Source: Marinomonas sp. CT5 | Lineage (GTDB): Bacteria > Pseudomonadota > Gammaproteobacteria > Pseudomonadales > Marinomonadaceae | Direction: 5' to 3' | NCBI RefSeq assembly: GCF_018336975.1 | Contig: NZ_CP025572.1 | Location: 3,744,930 to 3,808,929 of the forward strand | Length of the DNA: 64,000 nt | Shown: piece by piece, positions 46,310-57,975 of the stretch | How positions within the stretch are numbered: the stretch's first letter is position 1 | Layout: each line of letters starts with the position of its first letter | The notes under the pieces: model-generated | What the model saw: the letters and a program-made list of their open reading frames with translations, nothing else | Told to the model about the DNA's origin: nothing | The model's database searches: none | Translations under genes and position numbers: made by a program

Positions 46310-46348
46310 GCGCATTTAACGGCTACCTGAATAGCAGTGGCAGATTGA

Positions 46349-47863
<1,515 letters not shown>

Positions 47864-47896
47864 CGACACAGAATACTCAACTTACAAGAGGTCATT

Positions 47897-49243
47897 ATGA
47901 ACACTGCGACAGAAGCCAATTTTGACGGCTTAGTGGGCCCAACCCACAATTACAGCGGCCTATCTTTTGGTAACGTCGCGTCTTTGAGTAATTCCTCGCG
48001 TCCATCAAATCCCAAAGCGGCGGCAAAACAGGGCTTGGTAAAAATGAAAGCCTTGGCTGATATGGGATTCGTCCAAGGGGTTCTTGCTCCACACGAACGC
48101 CCGCACATCCCAACGCTACGTCGCTTAGGATTTTCTGGCAGTGACGCCAACATCCTAGCGCAAGCGGCTAAACAAGCTCCTAAGCTGCTTGCGGCTGTTA
48201 GCTCTGCGTCTTGCATGTGGACAGCCAATGCCGCAACCGTTTCACCCAGTGGTGATACCCATGATAAACGCGTGCATTTCACCCCCGCTAACTTGGTAAA
48301 TAAATTCCATCGATCCATCGAGCACGAAACCACAGGCGCTATTTTGCAAGCGACTTTTAAAGACGAGAAACATTTTGCCCATCACCCTGCTTTGCCAAGT
48401 GTTGACCACTTTGGCGATGAAGGTGCGGCCAACCACACCCGCTTTTGTCATGCTTATGGTGAACAAGGGATCGAGTTCTTCGTGTATGGAATGGAGGCTT
48501 TTAACAGCAACGCCCCAAAACCCGCTAAATTTCCAGCTCGCCATACCTTAGAGGCATCACAGGCCGTTGCTCGACGTCATGGTTTATCCGCAGAGCAAGT
48601 GGTGTATGCACAACAAAATCCAGATGTCATCGACGCAGGCGTTTTTCACAATGATGTCATTGCCGTTGGTAACCGCAATGCGCACTTCTACCACCAAGAA
48701 GCCTTCTTAGATACCGCTAAAATGAAGCAAGACCTGCTTAAAGCCTGGGGAGATAGGGCTTCTTCTTTTCATCTAATTGAAGTACCCAGCAGCGCGGTAT
48801 CCGTTCAAGATTGCATCCAGTCTTATCTGTTTAATAGCCAATTATTAAGCCGTGGTGATGATGACATGGTGCTCGTTGTACCGGGGGAGTGTGAAAATAA
48901 CCCAGCGGTTTGGGCATATTTGAATAGCCTAGTGGCGGGTCAATCTCCAATCAAGGAGATCAAAGTCTTCGACCTAAAACAAAGCATGAGCAATGGCGGT
49001 GGCCCAGCTTGCCTTCGACTTCGCGTTGCCTTAACCCAAGCGGAACAACACGCTATTAATCCATCAACCTTAATGAATGACGGCTTGTTTGAACGCTTAA
49101 ACACTTGGGTCGATAAACACTACCGCGACGAACTGCATGAAAAAGACCTTGCTGACCCTCAACTGCTAATCGAAAGCCGAACGGCATTAGATGAATTAAC
49201 TCAGATAATGAAACTGGGAAGCGTCTACGAATTTCAAAGGTAA
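47897..49243 (+). CDS. astB: N-succinylarginine dihydrolase
   Basis: A 448-residue AstB, amidinotransferase/guanidinohydrolase fold. N-terminus [18 protein letters not shown] is diagnostic. Catalytic residues: Glu and His in the central domain ([16 protein letters not shown] region) and Cys in [12 protein letters not shown]. Converts N-succinylarginine to N-succinylornithine, releasing two ammonium and CO2. GAGGTCATT precedes the ATG. Last gene of the visible operon; astC and astE are not in the window. Confidence 0.96.
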   Translation: MNTATEANFDGLVGPTHNYSGLSFGNVASLSNSSRPSNPKAAAKQGLVKMKALADMGFVQGVLAPHERPHIPTLRRLGFSGSDANILAQAAKQAPKLLAAVSSASCMWTANAATVSPSGDTHDKRVHFTPANLVNKFHRSIEHETTGAILQATFKDEKHFAHHPALPSVDHFGDEGAANHTRFCHAYGEQGIEFFVYGMEAFNSNAPKPAKFPARHTLEASQAVARRHGLSAEQVVYAQQNPDVIDAGVFHNDVIAVGNRNAHFYHQEAFLDTAKMKQDLLKAWGDRASSFHLIEVPSSAVSVQDCIQSYLFNSQLLSRGDDDMVLVVPGECENNPAVWAYLNSLVAGQSPIKEIKVFDLKQSMSNGGGPACLRLRVALTQAEQHAINPSTLMNDGLFERLNTWVDKHYRDELHEKDLADPQLLIESRTALDELTQIMKLGSVYEFQR

Positions 49244-49459
49244 GGTTCGAAATCAATAAAGAAGTTACACATATAGGCATTTGCTCGATGTAGCGAGCGA
49301 AGCTAAAACGAGGCAAAAATAGACGAGGAAGCGGACACCTACATGGATGTAGGTGTTAGGGCGACGCAGGAAGCCAAAGTCGAGTTATATTTATAAATGA
49401 GCATTCCGAGTCTATTTTTAACAAAGTGTTAGCAAGCGCAGTAATCGAGAAAAAGTCGC
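49244..49459. repeat. Structured intergenic element with nested inverted repeats
   Basis: Non-coding. A nearly perfect hairpin ACACCTACA-TGGA-TGTAGGTGT (49335-49356), a GCTCG/CGAGC hairpin near 49283-49298, and an outer perfect 10-bp inverted repeat AAAAATAGAC/GTCTATTTTT (49315-49324 with 49410-49419) enclose the first. It looks like a mobile-type intergenic repeat or structured RNA. Whether it recurs elsewhere in the genome cannot be seen. It could also act as a terminator/attenuator after astB. Confidence 0.55.
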
Positions 49460-49792
49460 TCAGAAATGCTCGCCATTTTCATAATAGTCCTTACCCTGCA
49501 GGTCATGGAACAAAACAGTAATGTCTTGTCCGCTGTCCACCAGCGGTCTAACCAAGTCTTCAATGACTAAAGCGACTTTACGCTTTATCTCATCGCCTCG
49601 ATCAAACCATAAGACATCAAAAAATGGGTAAGCAGGGGAAGCCCCACCAACCACAAGGTAAGTGGTGGCTTGATACTCAAGAGTAAAGTGTGAATTAGGT
49701 GTATCAGTCAGCTCTGCGAGATTCTCGATTAGAATATCGGCAATGGATTCTAATTCATCAAAGGCTAGTCCACGAACACGTAAATGAGGCAT
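49460..49792 (-). CDS. DUF1904-family protein
   Basis: 110 residues. MPHLRVRGLAFDELESIA at the start, TLEYQATTYLVVGGASPAYPFFDVLWFDRG in the middle and DITVLFHDLQGKDYYENGEHF at the end (motif HDLQGKDYYENGxHF) fit the DUF1904 family, tautomerase-like small proteins of unknown function. AAGGAC precedes the ATG. Confidence 0.85.
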   Translation of the reverse strand: MPHLRVRGLAFDELESIADILIENLAELTDTPNSHFTLEYQATTYLVVGGASPAYPFFDVLWFDRGDEIKRKVALVIEDLVRPLVDSGQDITVLFHDLQGKDYYENGEHF

Positions 49793-49842
49793 ATTCAGTC
49801 CTTACTCGATCTTGAAGTGAAAGGTAGATAATGCCTTATTTA

Positions 49843-50250
49843 CTAACCTTCATCTACATAATCAAATGTACGAGTGTCTATCACTTTGCCGTCTTGCACG
49901 ACATCCACACTCCATTTTCCATCGAAGCCAGGCATCAGGCGTTTGCTCGACCATACTCGCCAGCGGTCACCACCAATATCAAACCCTACATCCGCTTGAT
50001 CTTCTCCATCAAGTTTCCAGCGATGGATAACATTACTGCCAGACATATTGCGCAAGTCAGTAAAAAAATACACTCGCTGTATTTCGCCGTATTCAACTTT
50101 TACAATTGGACCAATATTATCAATCGGTTCTCTGTCTACCACATCGGTAGAAAACTGGGCTCGAGCGACAGTGCCTTCTGCCCAAGCAGGTAAAGCGGCT
50201 AACAAGGATAAGACGCCCGCTAACATAATTCTGATAACTGTTTGTTTCAT
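49843..50250 (-). CDS. DUF2914-type exported protein
   Basis: 135 residues from the ATG at 50250 (AGGCTTTGAT upstream; the frame is open to 50385). A signal peptide ends after AWA, followed by a single domain with VARAQFSTDVVDREP, VYFFTDLRNMSG, IHRWKLDGE, and RVWSSKRLMPGFDGKWSVDVVQDG. It matches DUF2914, periplasmic and of unknown function. No clear partner. Confidence 0.82.
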   Translation of the reverse strand: MKQTVIRIMLAGVLSLLAALPAWAEGTVARAQFSTDVVDREPIDNIGPIVKVEYGEIQRVYFFTDLRNMSGSNVIHRWKLDGEDQADVGFDIGGDRWRVWSSKRLMPGFDGKWSVDVVQDGKVIDTRTFDYVDEG

Positions 50251-50456
50251 ATCAAAGCCTATTGAATTTATATTGGTATTTCTCAAAACAGCTATTTCAC
50301 GGGCTGCCTTCACTCTGAGATCATCTAAACACAAAGTTAAACTGAAATGGTGTAAAAGAAATGAGATTTTTGTGAAATTTTGCAAGACTTCTCATTTCTT
50401 TGTAGTGAAAGACAAACCTTTATGTTCCAGAATAAAGCGTAGGAAAATAAAAATTC

Positions 50457-50954
50457 TTATTTTCCTTGTCGATTTGCTAATGGAGTTGAAAAAGTATATT
50501 CCATATCCCAAGGAAAACGTATCCAAGTATCTTGGCTAACTTCTGTGATGAAGGTATCCACTAACGGCTTACCAGCTGGCTTTGCGTAAATAGTAGCAAA
50601 ATGCGCTTTCGGCAACATTTCACGAACTTTCGCCGCGGTGCGACCGGTATCAACCAAGTCATCAATCAGGATGAAACCTTCACCATCACCTTCTACACCT
50701 TTCAAGACATTCAGCTCGCCCTGTTTCATAGCCCCTTTGCCACTTTCATCTTCACCGTAGCTCACGATACAAATAGTATCGATCAAACGAATATCCATCT
50801 CACGGCATAAGATAGCCGCGGGAACTAGGCCGCCACGAGTGATGGCAATAATCCCCTTCCAAGGACCTTGCTCCAGCAGACGCCAAGACAGAGCACGAGC
50901 ATTTCTATGTAACTCTTCCCAAGATACCGGAAAATCTTTTGAATACGGGGTCAT
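50457..50954 (-). CDS. gpt: Xanthine-guanine phosphoribosyltransferase
   Basis: 165 residues from the ATG at 50954 (AGGAGCTTTG upstream; the frame is open to 50981). PRPP-binding motif [15 protein letters not shown]-terminal [18 protein letters not shown] and [14 protein letters not shown] are typical of Gpt. It salvages guanine and xanthine using PRPP. Confidence 0.94.
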   Translation of the reverse strand: MTPYSKDFPVSWEELHRNARALSWRLLEQGPWKGIIAITRGGLVPAAILCREMDIRLIDTICIVSYGEDESGKGAMKQGELNVLKGVEGDGEGFILIDDLVDTGRTAAKVREMLPKAHFATIYAKPAGKPLVDTFITEVSQDTWIRFPWDMEYTFSTPLANRQGK

Positions 50955-51054
50955 CAAAGCTCCTACGCTTTTCGCTATCAATTACAATTTTGAATAATAT
51001 AATGCCAACAAGAACGCAGAAATGGTTCAAGAAAGCACTGAATAAAGTGGAAGA

Positions 51055-51567
51055 TTAGGATTTTAGCGGTAATGGTAGTCCCGCCGCAACAAAAGTTACC
51101 CGATCGGTCAATTTAGCTAACATCTGGTTCATTACTCCAGCCTCATCTCCAAAGCGTCTAGCCAATGCGTTCATTGGCATAATACCCAAACCCACTTCAC
51201 TGGACACCAACACCAAATCGCCTTCGAAATCTTCTACAGCACGCAGTAAAGCGCGTTTTTCTTCTTCTAAACGGTCTTCATCTTCTAAACACAATAAGTT
51301 GGTCATCCACAAGGTCAAGCACTCAACAATCACAGCCTGTTCCGGTGAATTCAGAGAGCTCAACACCTCGGCCAGCACCAGTGGCTCTTCGATTATTTGC
51401 CAATCACTTGGTCGGTTGGCTTTATGTAGGCGCACTCTTTCCGCCATGTCTTCATCCCAAACTTGAGAGGTCGCCACATAGCTCACAGGTTTGCCACTCG
51501 ACACGACTTGTTCTTGCGCAAAAGCACTTTTGCCACTGCGAACACCACCCAATACAAGATGCTTCAT
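51055..51567 (-). CDS. cobU: Adenosylcobinamide kinase / guanylyltransferase
   Basis: 170 residues with P-loop GGVRSGKSAFAQEQ, the GMP-linkage region His (RVRLHKANRPSDWQ) and SSEVGLGIMPMNALARRFGDEAG. It phosphorylates and then guanylylates adenosylcobinamide in nucleotide-loop assembly of vitamin B12. Its start overlaps the cobC-like gene stop by four bases, showing an operon. Confidence 0.95.
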   Translation of the reverse strand: MKHLVLGGVRSGKSAFAQEQVVSSGKPVSYVATSQVWDEDMAERVRLHKANRPSDWQIIEEPLVLAEVLSSLNSPEQAVIVECLTLWMTNLLCLEDEDRLEEEKRALLRAVEDFEGDLVLVSSEVGLGIMPMNALARRFGDEAGVMNQMLAKLTDRVTFVAAGLPLPLKS

Positions 51568-52661
51568 GCCAGCTCTCGACCTCCCGCTGTTTTTAACAAA
51601 CGAATCAATGCGCTATTTAACGCACCCATTTCATGCAAAGCGGGCAATGCCACACGAATCCAGCCTTCACCTAAACGAGTATGCACACCAACTTGATGCA
51701 ACATCTCGAAGACTTGCGCCGCATAGTCCTCACTTTCAAGAGTCCAAGTCACAAACAACGGACTCAACATATACTCTTGAGAATCAAAGATAGTATTAAA
51801 CTTAGGCACAACGCGCTCAACAAAGGCGGCCTGCCGTATTGCTAAGCTTTGCCTTGCACCAGACTGCCAAGCGGTATCAGCAAAAGCTAATTGCACCAAA
51901 TGCAAACTCGGCGTTGCTACCGGCCAAGGACCAAGCAAGTTCTTAATGGCCGCTTGCCATTTACTGGAACAAAAAACGAATCCGACACGAGCCCCTGCCA
52001 AACCAAAGAATTTCCCAACCGAGCGCATCAGAAAAAGAGCGTCACTCAGATCTTCAGCCGTTTGATGATTTAACAAACTTAATTCAGGGCTAGCATCAAT
52101 AAAGGCTTCATCCACGACAAGGTAGGCTTTCTGCTGTTCCGCGTAAGCAATCAACTGCATCAAAACCTCAGCTGAAGCGACCTCCCCCGTTGGGTTGTTC
52201 GGCTGAATCACCACAGCAACCGCCCATTTTTGCGCGAATAACTCTTCTACAGCATTGTAATAGTCAATCTCAAAGCCCCACTTCTCCCAAGCAAAAGCAT
52301 GTTCTTGATAACCAATGCGAGGGACAAAAACCTTTTGCTGCGAAACAGGCAATGGGGACGACTGACTGGCTAACAACATGGGAGGCAAAGACTCAATGAT
52401 GTGCTGAGATCCTGCGCCAATAGCACTGGGACGACGAGCAAAGTAGCGCTCAGCTTCGTCTAATAAATTCGCTTGATCAGGCAGATCCATCCACAACGTC
52501 GGCGATGTATCTGGAATCGGCCAAGGCTCACGATTACAGGCCGAGGATAAATCCAGCCAATTCAACGCATCATCGCCTACCTTGCGCTGCCAGTATGCTA
52601 AATCACCACCATGCTTTGGCGGCGTGCAGCTTAATTTAGAAGATTTTAGACCAACAGACAT
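51564..52661 (-). CDS. cobC: L-threonine-O-3-phosphate decarboxylase (CobC/CobD type)
   Basis: 365 residues from the ATG at 52661 (GTG at 52676 is an alternative). PLP-dependent fold type I: LDLSSACNREPWPIP (the N-terminal block of this family), QPNNPTGEV, VDEAFID and the PLP Lys in SVGKFFGLAGARVGF. It makes (R)-1-aminopropan-2-ol phosphate for the B12 lower arm. The symbol follows the Pseudomonas naming; in Salmonella the same function is called CobD. Overlaps cbiB and cobU. Confidence 0.88.
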   Translation of the reverse strand: MSVGLKSSKLSCTPPKHGGDLAYWQRKVGDDALNWLDLSSACNREPWPIPDTSPTLWMDLPDQANLLDEAERYFARRPSAIGAGSQHIIESLPPMLLASQSSPLPVSQQKVFVPRIGYQEHAFAWEKWGFEIDYYNAVEELFAQKWAVAVVIQPNNPTGEVASAEVLMQLIAYAEQQKAYLVVDEAFIDASPELSLLNHQTAEDLSDALFLMRSVGKFFGLAGARVGFVFCSSKWQAAIKNLLGPWPVATPSLHLVQLAFADTAWQSGARQSLAIRQAAFVERVVPKFNTIFDSQEYMLSPLFVTWTLESEDYAAQVFEMLHQVGVHTRLGEGWIRVALPALHEMGALNSALIRLLKTAGGRELA

Positions 52662-53659
52662 ACAACCAATCCCCACAAAATCACGCTTTTATCCACCAGC
52701 CAAATCGCCTCTTTCAAATGATGAGGTTTTGGAAGTTCACCTTCCCCAAGAATTGGTCTGGTTTCTATTTTGCCAAAATACGGCGCTTCGCCACCTAATT
52801 GAACTCCTAACGCTCCCGCACCAGCGGCCATGACTGGGCCAGCATTAGGGCTTTTCCAGCGCGCAGAAGGACGACGAGCACTGCGAATCGCGGCACGCCA
52901 ATGTCCACAAACACCATAGGTATAAATCACCAAACGAGCCGGAATATAATTCAGCACATCATCAAAACGCGCGGCAAACCAGCCGAAGTGCAATAAAGAC
53001 TCTGTTTTGTAGCCCCACATGGCATCCAGCGTATTTGCCAGACGATACAAAAGCACACCCGGCGCACCAAATATCAAAAACCAAAAAATAGGCGCAAAAA
53101 TCGCGTCACTGCCATTTTCTAATACCGACTCAATACCGGCTTTCGCCACGGCTGACTCATCCAAGTTTTGCGTATCACGACTGACAATATAGCTCACGGC
53201 ACGGCGTGCTTCATCGAGCTTATCGTCTGATAATGGCGATGCAGATAACGGCTGATATATGGCCAAGGCATGCTCCCGCAAGCTTTGCCAACCAATGGCA
53301 AAATACAACACCAAAACGGACGGCAACACATCCATCCAATCAGGGAGCAACCACAGCAGAGTCAATAAAAGCACCAACCAAGGCAGAACCGCCACCAGCC
53401 AAGCCAAAAACCCCACCAGACGTTGACGAGAAGCAGAAGCATCTAATGGCAATTGAATATACTGACGACAAAGGTCCACCCAACGCCCAAACCAAATAAG
53501 GGGATGCCAGCTATTGGGCTCTCCCAACAAACGGTCCAACACCAAAGCGACCACTAAAATCAAACTGGTGACAGAAGAAAAGGCTAAGAAATGATCGCAA
53601 AAAGCATGAATAGCAGAGTCTAGATTAGAAAGGATCATAAATATAAGTCGTTTTTTCAC
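52646..53659 (-). CDS. cbiB: Adenosylcobinamide-phosphate synthase (CbiB/CobD type)
   Basis: 337 residues, inner-membrane protein. LDRLLGEPNSWHPLIWFGRWV at the N-terminus (family motif DxxxGEPxxxHPxxxxG), ISYIVSRDT-type motif AVSYIVSRDTQNLDE, and NGSDAIFAPIFWFLIFGAPG are diagnostic. It attaches the aminopropanol (phosphate) arm to adenosylcobyric acid. Start is GTG at 53659 or ATG at 53638; neither has a clear ribosome-binding site. First of the cbiB-cobC-cobU operon. Confidence 0.92.
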   Translation of the reverse strand: MKKRLIFMILSNLDSAIHAFCDHFLAFSSVTSLILVVALVLDRLLGEPNSWHPLIWFGRWVDLCRQYIQLPLDASASRQRLVGFLAWLVAVLPWLVLLLTLLWLLPDWMDVLPSVLVLYFAIGWQSLREHALAIYQPLSASPLSDDKLDEARRAVSYIVSRDTQNLDESAVAKAGIESVLENGSDAIFAPIFWFLIFGAPGVLLYRLANTLDAMWGYKTESLLHFGWFAARFDDVLNYIPARLVIYTYGVCGHWRAAIRSARRPSARWKSPNAGPVMAAGAGALGVQLGGEAPYFGKIETRPILGEGELPKPHHLKEAIWLVDKSVILWGLVVCLLV

Positions 53660-53724
53660 TTAACAAGGTGAATAGGTCAGGTAGAATTCTATCACCTTAT
53701 TGATTCAAAGCGTGATGATACTGA

Positions 53725-55233
53725 ATGCCAGCCTTTAGTTTAATGATCCAAGGAACCACCTCGGATGCCGGAAAAAGCACCCTAGTCACGGCATTATGCC
53801 GTTTATTTTATCGCCGAGGCATTTCCGTTGCGCCCTTCAAACCGCAAAACATGGCATTAAACAGCGCGGTCACCAAAGACGGCAATGAAATTGGTCGAGC
53901 ACAAGCGGTACAGGCCTATGCAGCCGGGCTAGAACCGCAAGTAGATATGAACCCTATTCTACTCAAACCCAATACAGACACTGGGGCGCAAGTCATTATT
54001 CAAGGCAAAGCCGTGGGCAACATGAACGCCGTTGGGTATCACGAATACAAAAGCATCGCCAAAGTCGCTGCATTGGATTCATATCAGCGTTTGGCCAATC
54101 AATATCAAGCCGTCTTAATTGAAGGTGCTGGCAGCCCTGCCGAAATAAACTTGCGCGCTCGTGATATCGCCAATATGGGCTTTGCTGAAAGCATTGATTG
54201 CCCTGTGATTATCATTGCCGACATAGACAAAGGTGGCGTGTTCGCTCACCTTGTTGGGACACTGGATTTACTCAGCCCAAGTGAGCAAGATAGAGTCATT
54301 GGCTTTGTGATAAACCGTTTCCGTGGCGACATCAGCTTATTGCAGTCTGGTCTAGATTGGCTTGAAGAACGCACTGGTAAACCTGTTTTAGGGGTGCTGC
54401 CCTTCTTAAAAGGTTTCCATTTAGAATCCGAAGACGCCGTTGCCAAAAGCCCCATTAAAACAGACAGCAACGCCAAACTAAACATCGTCATACCGATCAT
54501 GCCGCGCACCAGCAACCACACAGACTGGGACGCTCTGCGCCTTCATCCAGAAGTTCAAGTCACCCTAGTAGGCGCCAACGAACCTATTCCGCCTGCTGAC
54601 TTGGTTATTTTACCTGGCAGCAAAAGCGTACAAAGCGACCTCGCCTATTTACGCCACGAAGGCTGGGAAGACTACCTCAACAAACACTTACGATATGGCG
54701 GCAAAGTCATCGGGATTTGCGGCGGATATCAAATGCTCGGCGAACAACTGCTGGATCCACTAGGACTAGAAAACCAACACGCTAACACGCGATCTACAGG
54801 TTTTGGCTTTATCCCCATGGAAACTGTCTTAAAAGAGGAGAAACAGCTTAAGCAACGCCAAGGTCAGCTCACTTTCGCTGCCAATGCTCAAGTGACAGGC
54901 TATGAAATTCATTCGGGGGTTTCACGCTTTACTGATGAAACACAGATTGCGCATTTCGCTCTCTTAGATGATGGAAAGAACAAAGAAAACAGCGAAAAAG
55001 AAGGCTACCTATCACCAGATGGTCAAATCATCGGCACTTATTTACATGGAGTCTTCGATCACCCAGACGCCCTCAAAGCCCTACTCAACTGGGCCGGGGT
55101 TGACCAAGCAGCAGCATTTAACTACGACCAATTCCGCGACAAAGAAATCGACCGACTCGCCGACAGCGCAGAACAACACATGGACATTGATGCATTAATT
55201 GAACAGTGTAGAGTATTTAAAATGACAAACTAA
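53725..55233 (+). CDS. cobQ: Cobyric acid synthase
   Basis: 502 residues: N-terminal ATP-binding domain with [31 protein letters not shown], and C-terminal glutamine amidotransferase domain with the catalytic Cys in [14 protein letters not shown] and the His in YLHGVFDHP. It amidates adenosylcobyrinic acid a,c-diamide side chains. Divergent from cbiB over 65 bases. Confidence 0.95.
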   Translation: MPAFSLMIQGTTSDAGKSTLVTALCRLFYRRGISVAPFKPQNMALNSAVTKDGNEIGRAQAVQAYAAGLEPQVDMNPILLKPNTDTGAQVIIQGKAVGNMNAVGYHEYKSIAKVAALDSYQRLANQYQAVLIEGAGSPAEINLRARDIANMGFAESIDCPVIIIADIDKGGVFAHLVGTLDLLSPSEQDRVIGFVINRFRGDISLLQSGLDWLEERTGKPVLGVLPFLKGFHLESEDAVAKSPIKTDSNAKLNIVIPIMPRTSNHTDWDALRLHPEVQVTLVGANEPIPPADLVILPGSKSVQSDLAYLRHEGWEDYLNKHLRYGGKVIGICGGYQMLGEQLLDPLGLENQHANTRSTGFGFIPMETVLKEEKQLKQRQGQLTFAANAQVTGYEIHSGVSRFTDETQIAHFALLDDGKNKENSEKEGYLSPDGQIIGTYLHGVFDHPDALKALLNWAGVDQAAAFNYDQFRDKEIDRLADSAEQHMDIDALIEQCRVFKMTN

Positions 55234-55262
55234 CTCCTCCACCCACGACGGTGGAGGAGTTA
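55231..55262. terminator. Hairpin at the cobQ stop codon
   Basis: A perfect 13-bp stem (55231-55243 with 55250-55262) that includes the cobQ TAA stop, loop CACGAC. No T-run follows on the plus strand. It is symmetric between the convergent cobQ and galE genes and may act on both. Confidence 0.65.
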
Positions 55263-55293
55263 GAGGTTTCCCCTAAAAACCGAGAAGGATAAG

Positions 55294-56316
55294 TTAGTTA
55301 CTATAACCTTGCGGGTTTTTACTCTGCCAATTCCAAGCATCGCGACACATGTCTTCTAAAGACAGCTGCACTTGCCAACCTAGTGCGTCGCTTGCTTTTT
55401 TCGGGTCAGCGTAAAACTCTGCTATGTCCCCAGCTCGCCTTGCCATAATCTCATATGGGATCCGCTGCTTTGATGCCTTTTCAAAGGCATTGACCACATC
55501 CAACACACTAAAACCTTTACCGGCACCTAGGTTGTAAACTTCAATACTTTTCTCCGTTTGATTCGCCAGTTTCTCAAGCGCTTTAATGTGCCCTAAAGCC
55601 AAATCTACCACGTGGATATAATCCCGAACTCCTGTACCGTCATGAGTTGGGTAATCACCGCCAAACACACTGAGTTTCTCGCGTTTTCCGACAGCCACTT
55701 GAGTAATAAACGGCATCAAGTTATTCGGGATGCCATTCGGATCTTCACCAATCAATCCGCTTGGATGAGCACCAACCGGATTAAAGTATCGCAACAGACT
55801 CACATTCCATCTAGGATCAGACGCATGGGCATCTTGCAGAAATTGCTCAGTCATGACTTTAGTTCGGCCGTATGGACTCGTCGAACTGAGAGGAAAATGC
55901 TCTACATAAGGAATAGGGTTATTATCGCCATACACTGTTGCAGAAGAACTAAACACCAAATCAAATACACCATGATTCGCCATTATGTCTAATAAAATCA
56001 GCGTTCCGGTTAAATTATTATGGTAATAAGATAGTGGAATTTGAGTGGACTCTCCCACCGCCTTCAAACCAGCAAAATGAATCACTGCATCAATAGAATG
56101 CTGCTCAAAAACCGCATTTAACGCCGAAGAGTCCAACAAATCGACGGCATAAAAAGCCACTGTTTTAGCAGTAATTTGCGCAACTCTATTTAATACTTCC
56201 GGATTGGAATTACACAAATTATCAACGACAACGACATCATAGCCCTGATCTAATAACTCCACACAAGTATGACTTCCAATAAAGCCAGCGCCACCCGTTA
56301 CCAAAATAGTTTTCAT
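55294..56316 (-). CDS. galE: UDP-glucose 4-epimerase
   Basis: A 340-residue extended SDR. NAD-binding GGAGFIGSH (residues 7-15), SSSATVYG with catalytic Ser, YGRTK (Tyr-Lys catalytic pair) and the NPVGAHPSGLIGEDPNGIPNNL block specific to GalE. Interconverts UDP-glucose and UDP-galactose, here probably for surface polysaccharide. AGAGAATTTT precedes the ATG. Confidence 0.95.
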   Translation of the reverse strand: MKTILVTGGAGFIGSHTCVELLDQGYDVVVVDNLCNSNPEVLNRVAQITAKTVAFYAVDLLDSSALNAVFEQHSIDAVIHFAGLKAVGESTQIPLSYYHNNLTGTLILLDIMANHGVFDLVFSSSATVYGDNNPIPYVEHFPLSSTSPYGRTKVMTEQFLQDAHASDPRWNVSLLRYFNPVGAHPSGLIGEDPNGIPNNLMPFITQVAVGKREKLSVFGGDYPTHDGTGVRDYIHVVDLALGHIKALEKLANQTEKSIEVYNLGAGKGFSVLDVVNAFEKASKQRIPYEIMARRAGDIAEFYADPKKASDALGWQVQLSLEDMCRDAWNWQSKNPQGYSN

Positions 56317-56359
56317 AAAATTCTCTGCAAAAACTCTGTCTTTGTTTTGTCTATTCTAG

Positions 56360-57730
56360 TTAAGCGACTTCTCTTGGAGAAGCAATGCGTTTGCCTTCAT
56401 AATAACGCAATACCATTTGAAAACGCACTATTAGGATTATCGCAAGCAGCGTTAAACCTGCTCCCAATCCAATATAAAAACCTCGTAAGGACAAGGTTTC
56501 CGCCCAAGGACTGTAATGGGACAGCCAAAATCCGAAGGGAATACTCAAGCCAAATAACGACACAGCGAAGGCGATCATAGTTGAGCGAGTTTCGCGGAAG
56601 CCTCGTAACGCGCCAGTAAACACCGTTTGCAGCATATCTGGGAATTGATAACAAGAAGAGATCAGCAAGATGCTCGCCGCTAGCGCCACTACTTCGGCAT
56701 TGTTGCTGTATATATAAGGAATCTGGTTATGAAATACTTGAGTGATAATAAAACAGGCGCTCACATAGGATAGACCTAACAGTACAATTACCCGAATGCG
56801 TTTTCTAACGCCGTCAACACCTTCTTTCGACATGGCTTTTGCCACCACAATAGCCGTCACAGCGCTCATCGCCATCATAGGTGTAAACAAGAAAGAAGTG
56901 TAAGACATGACGATCTGACCTCCCCCCAAAGCCAGATCACCAAATGATGAGATCAACCAGGTCATAGAAGAAAACAGTCCCACTTCAAACGCAAAGGCAA
57001 AACCCGCAGGTGTACCAACATTCAAGAGGATCGTAAACTTACGTGTATAACGCCATACTAAGCGAGTAAAGAGCGGGGTTTTATTCATAAAGCGGTCGTA
57101 AACAAAAAACATAGTTACAGCCAAATACAATGACAAAGCCGACGCTAATGCCGCCCCTTTTGCGCCTAATTCAGGAAAACCAAGCTGGCCAAAAATTAGT
57201 ACATAGTTGAACAATATATTCAGTACCAAGCCAAAACTGGCAACAAACAAAGGAAAGCCTGGACGCCCTGCGGCTTCAAATAAATTTTTATAGGCTGTCA
57301 TCAATGCCAACATAGGCAGAGCTGGGGCAAAAATATACAAATAAGAAATAGAAACCAGCCTTGTTTCCTCTTCCGTTGCCATCAAACCAGCAAAATAAGG
57401 CAGTAAGAAAATGACGATCAAGCTAGCCATCACACCAAGCACAATGGACAGACCAACCGCTTGAGACATGTAGAGATTAACTAATTTAGGTTGTCGACCA
57501 TGTAAGTGACGTGTAACCAGTGGAGTAAGACCAAAAGTCACCCCAATCAAAAAACAGCCCACAGGCAGCCATAGACTTGAAGCCAACCCAACAGCCGCCA
57601 AGTGCAATGCACTGTAATGCCCTAGCATAATAGTATCGACAACACTGATCGACAGTTCCAATGTCATAGTAAGAATCATCGGAAATAATAAATGCAGAAC
57701 TTCTCTTAACACTGGAAAACGCTTAGCCAC
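56360..57730 (-). CDS. MATE-family efflux transporter (NorM-like)
   Basis: 456 residues with about 12 membrane segments in two similar halves. Family segments include PMILTMTLELSISVVDTIMLGHYS and LFEAAGRPGFPLFVASFGLVLNILFNYVLIFG. GTG start at 57730 after GGCGGTGAT. Exports cationic compounds by a sodium or proton gradient; the substrate is unknown. Confidence 0.9.
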   Translation of the reverse strand: MAKRFPVLREVLHLLFPMILTMTLELSISVVDTIMLGHYSALHLAAVGLASSLWLPVGCFLIGVTFGLTPLVTRHLHGRQPKLVNLYMSQAVGLSIVLGVMASLIVIFLLPYFAGLMATEEETRLVSISYLYIFAPALPMLALMTAYKNLFEAAGRPGFPLFVASFGLVLNILFNYVLIFGQLGFPELGAKGAALASALSLYLAVTMFFVYDRFMNKTPLFTRLVWRYTRKFTILLNVGTPAGFAFAFEVGLFSSMTWLISSFGDLALGGGQIVMSYTSFLFTPMMAMSAVTAIVVAKAMSKEGVDGVRKRIRVIVLLGLSYVSACFIITQVFHNQIPYIYSNNAEVVALAASILLISSCYQFPDMLQTVFTGALRGFRETRSTMIAFAVSLFGLSIPFGFWLSHYSPWAETLSLRGFYIGLGAGLTLLAIILIVRFQMVLRYYEGKRIASPREVA

Positions 57731-57975
57731 ACATCACCGCCGATTATCCATAAAAACATTCGAGACCTTAAAATACTTCAGTCTTGTATTGGTCTTGCCT
57801 GAAACAGCCGAGCAATTTACCACTGTTCTCTATTTATTGCACCGTTGGTTGACTTTATTTTGCACCATACTAAAGCAACCCCATGATCTCGACTTGTATT
57901 TACCACTCAATACCGAGAAAATGCCGCTCCACTATTAATTAGATAATTAGACTAAACAGGGAAGACAGTTCTAAC

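Noticed and set aside
49056..49316. Minus-strand frame over the astB end and the intergenic element
   Set aside because: It reads through astB antisense and the palindromic element; no ribosome-binding site or protein-like composition.
53660..53724. Possible cobalamin riboswitch in the cbiB-cobQ divergent promoter
   Set aside because: The gap is only about 65 bases, far too short for the aptamer and its B12 box.
57731..57975. Possible lysine riboswitch upstream of the LysO-type gene
   Set aside because: None of the conserved core segments of the lysine riboswitch could be found in the 245-base leader.
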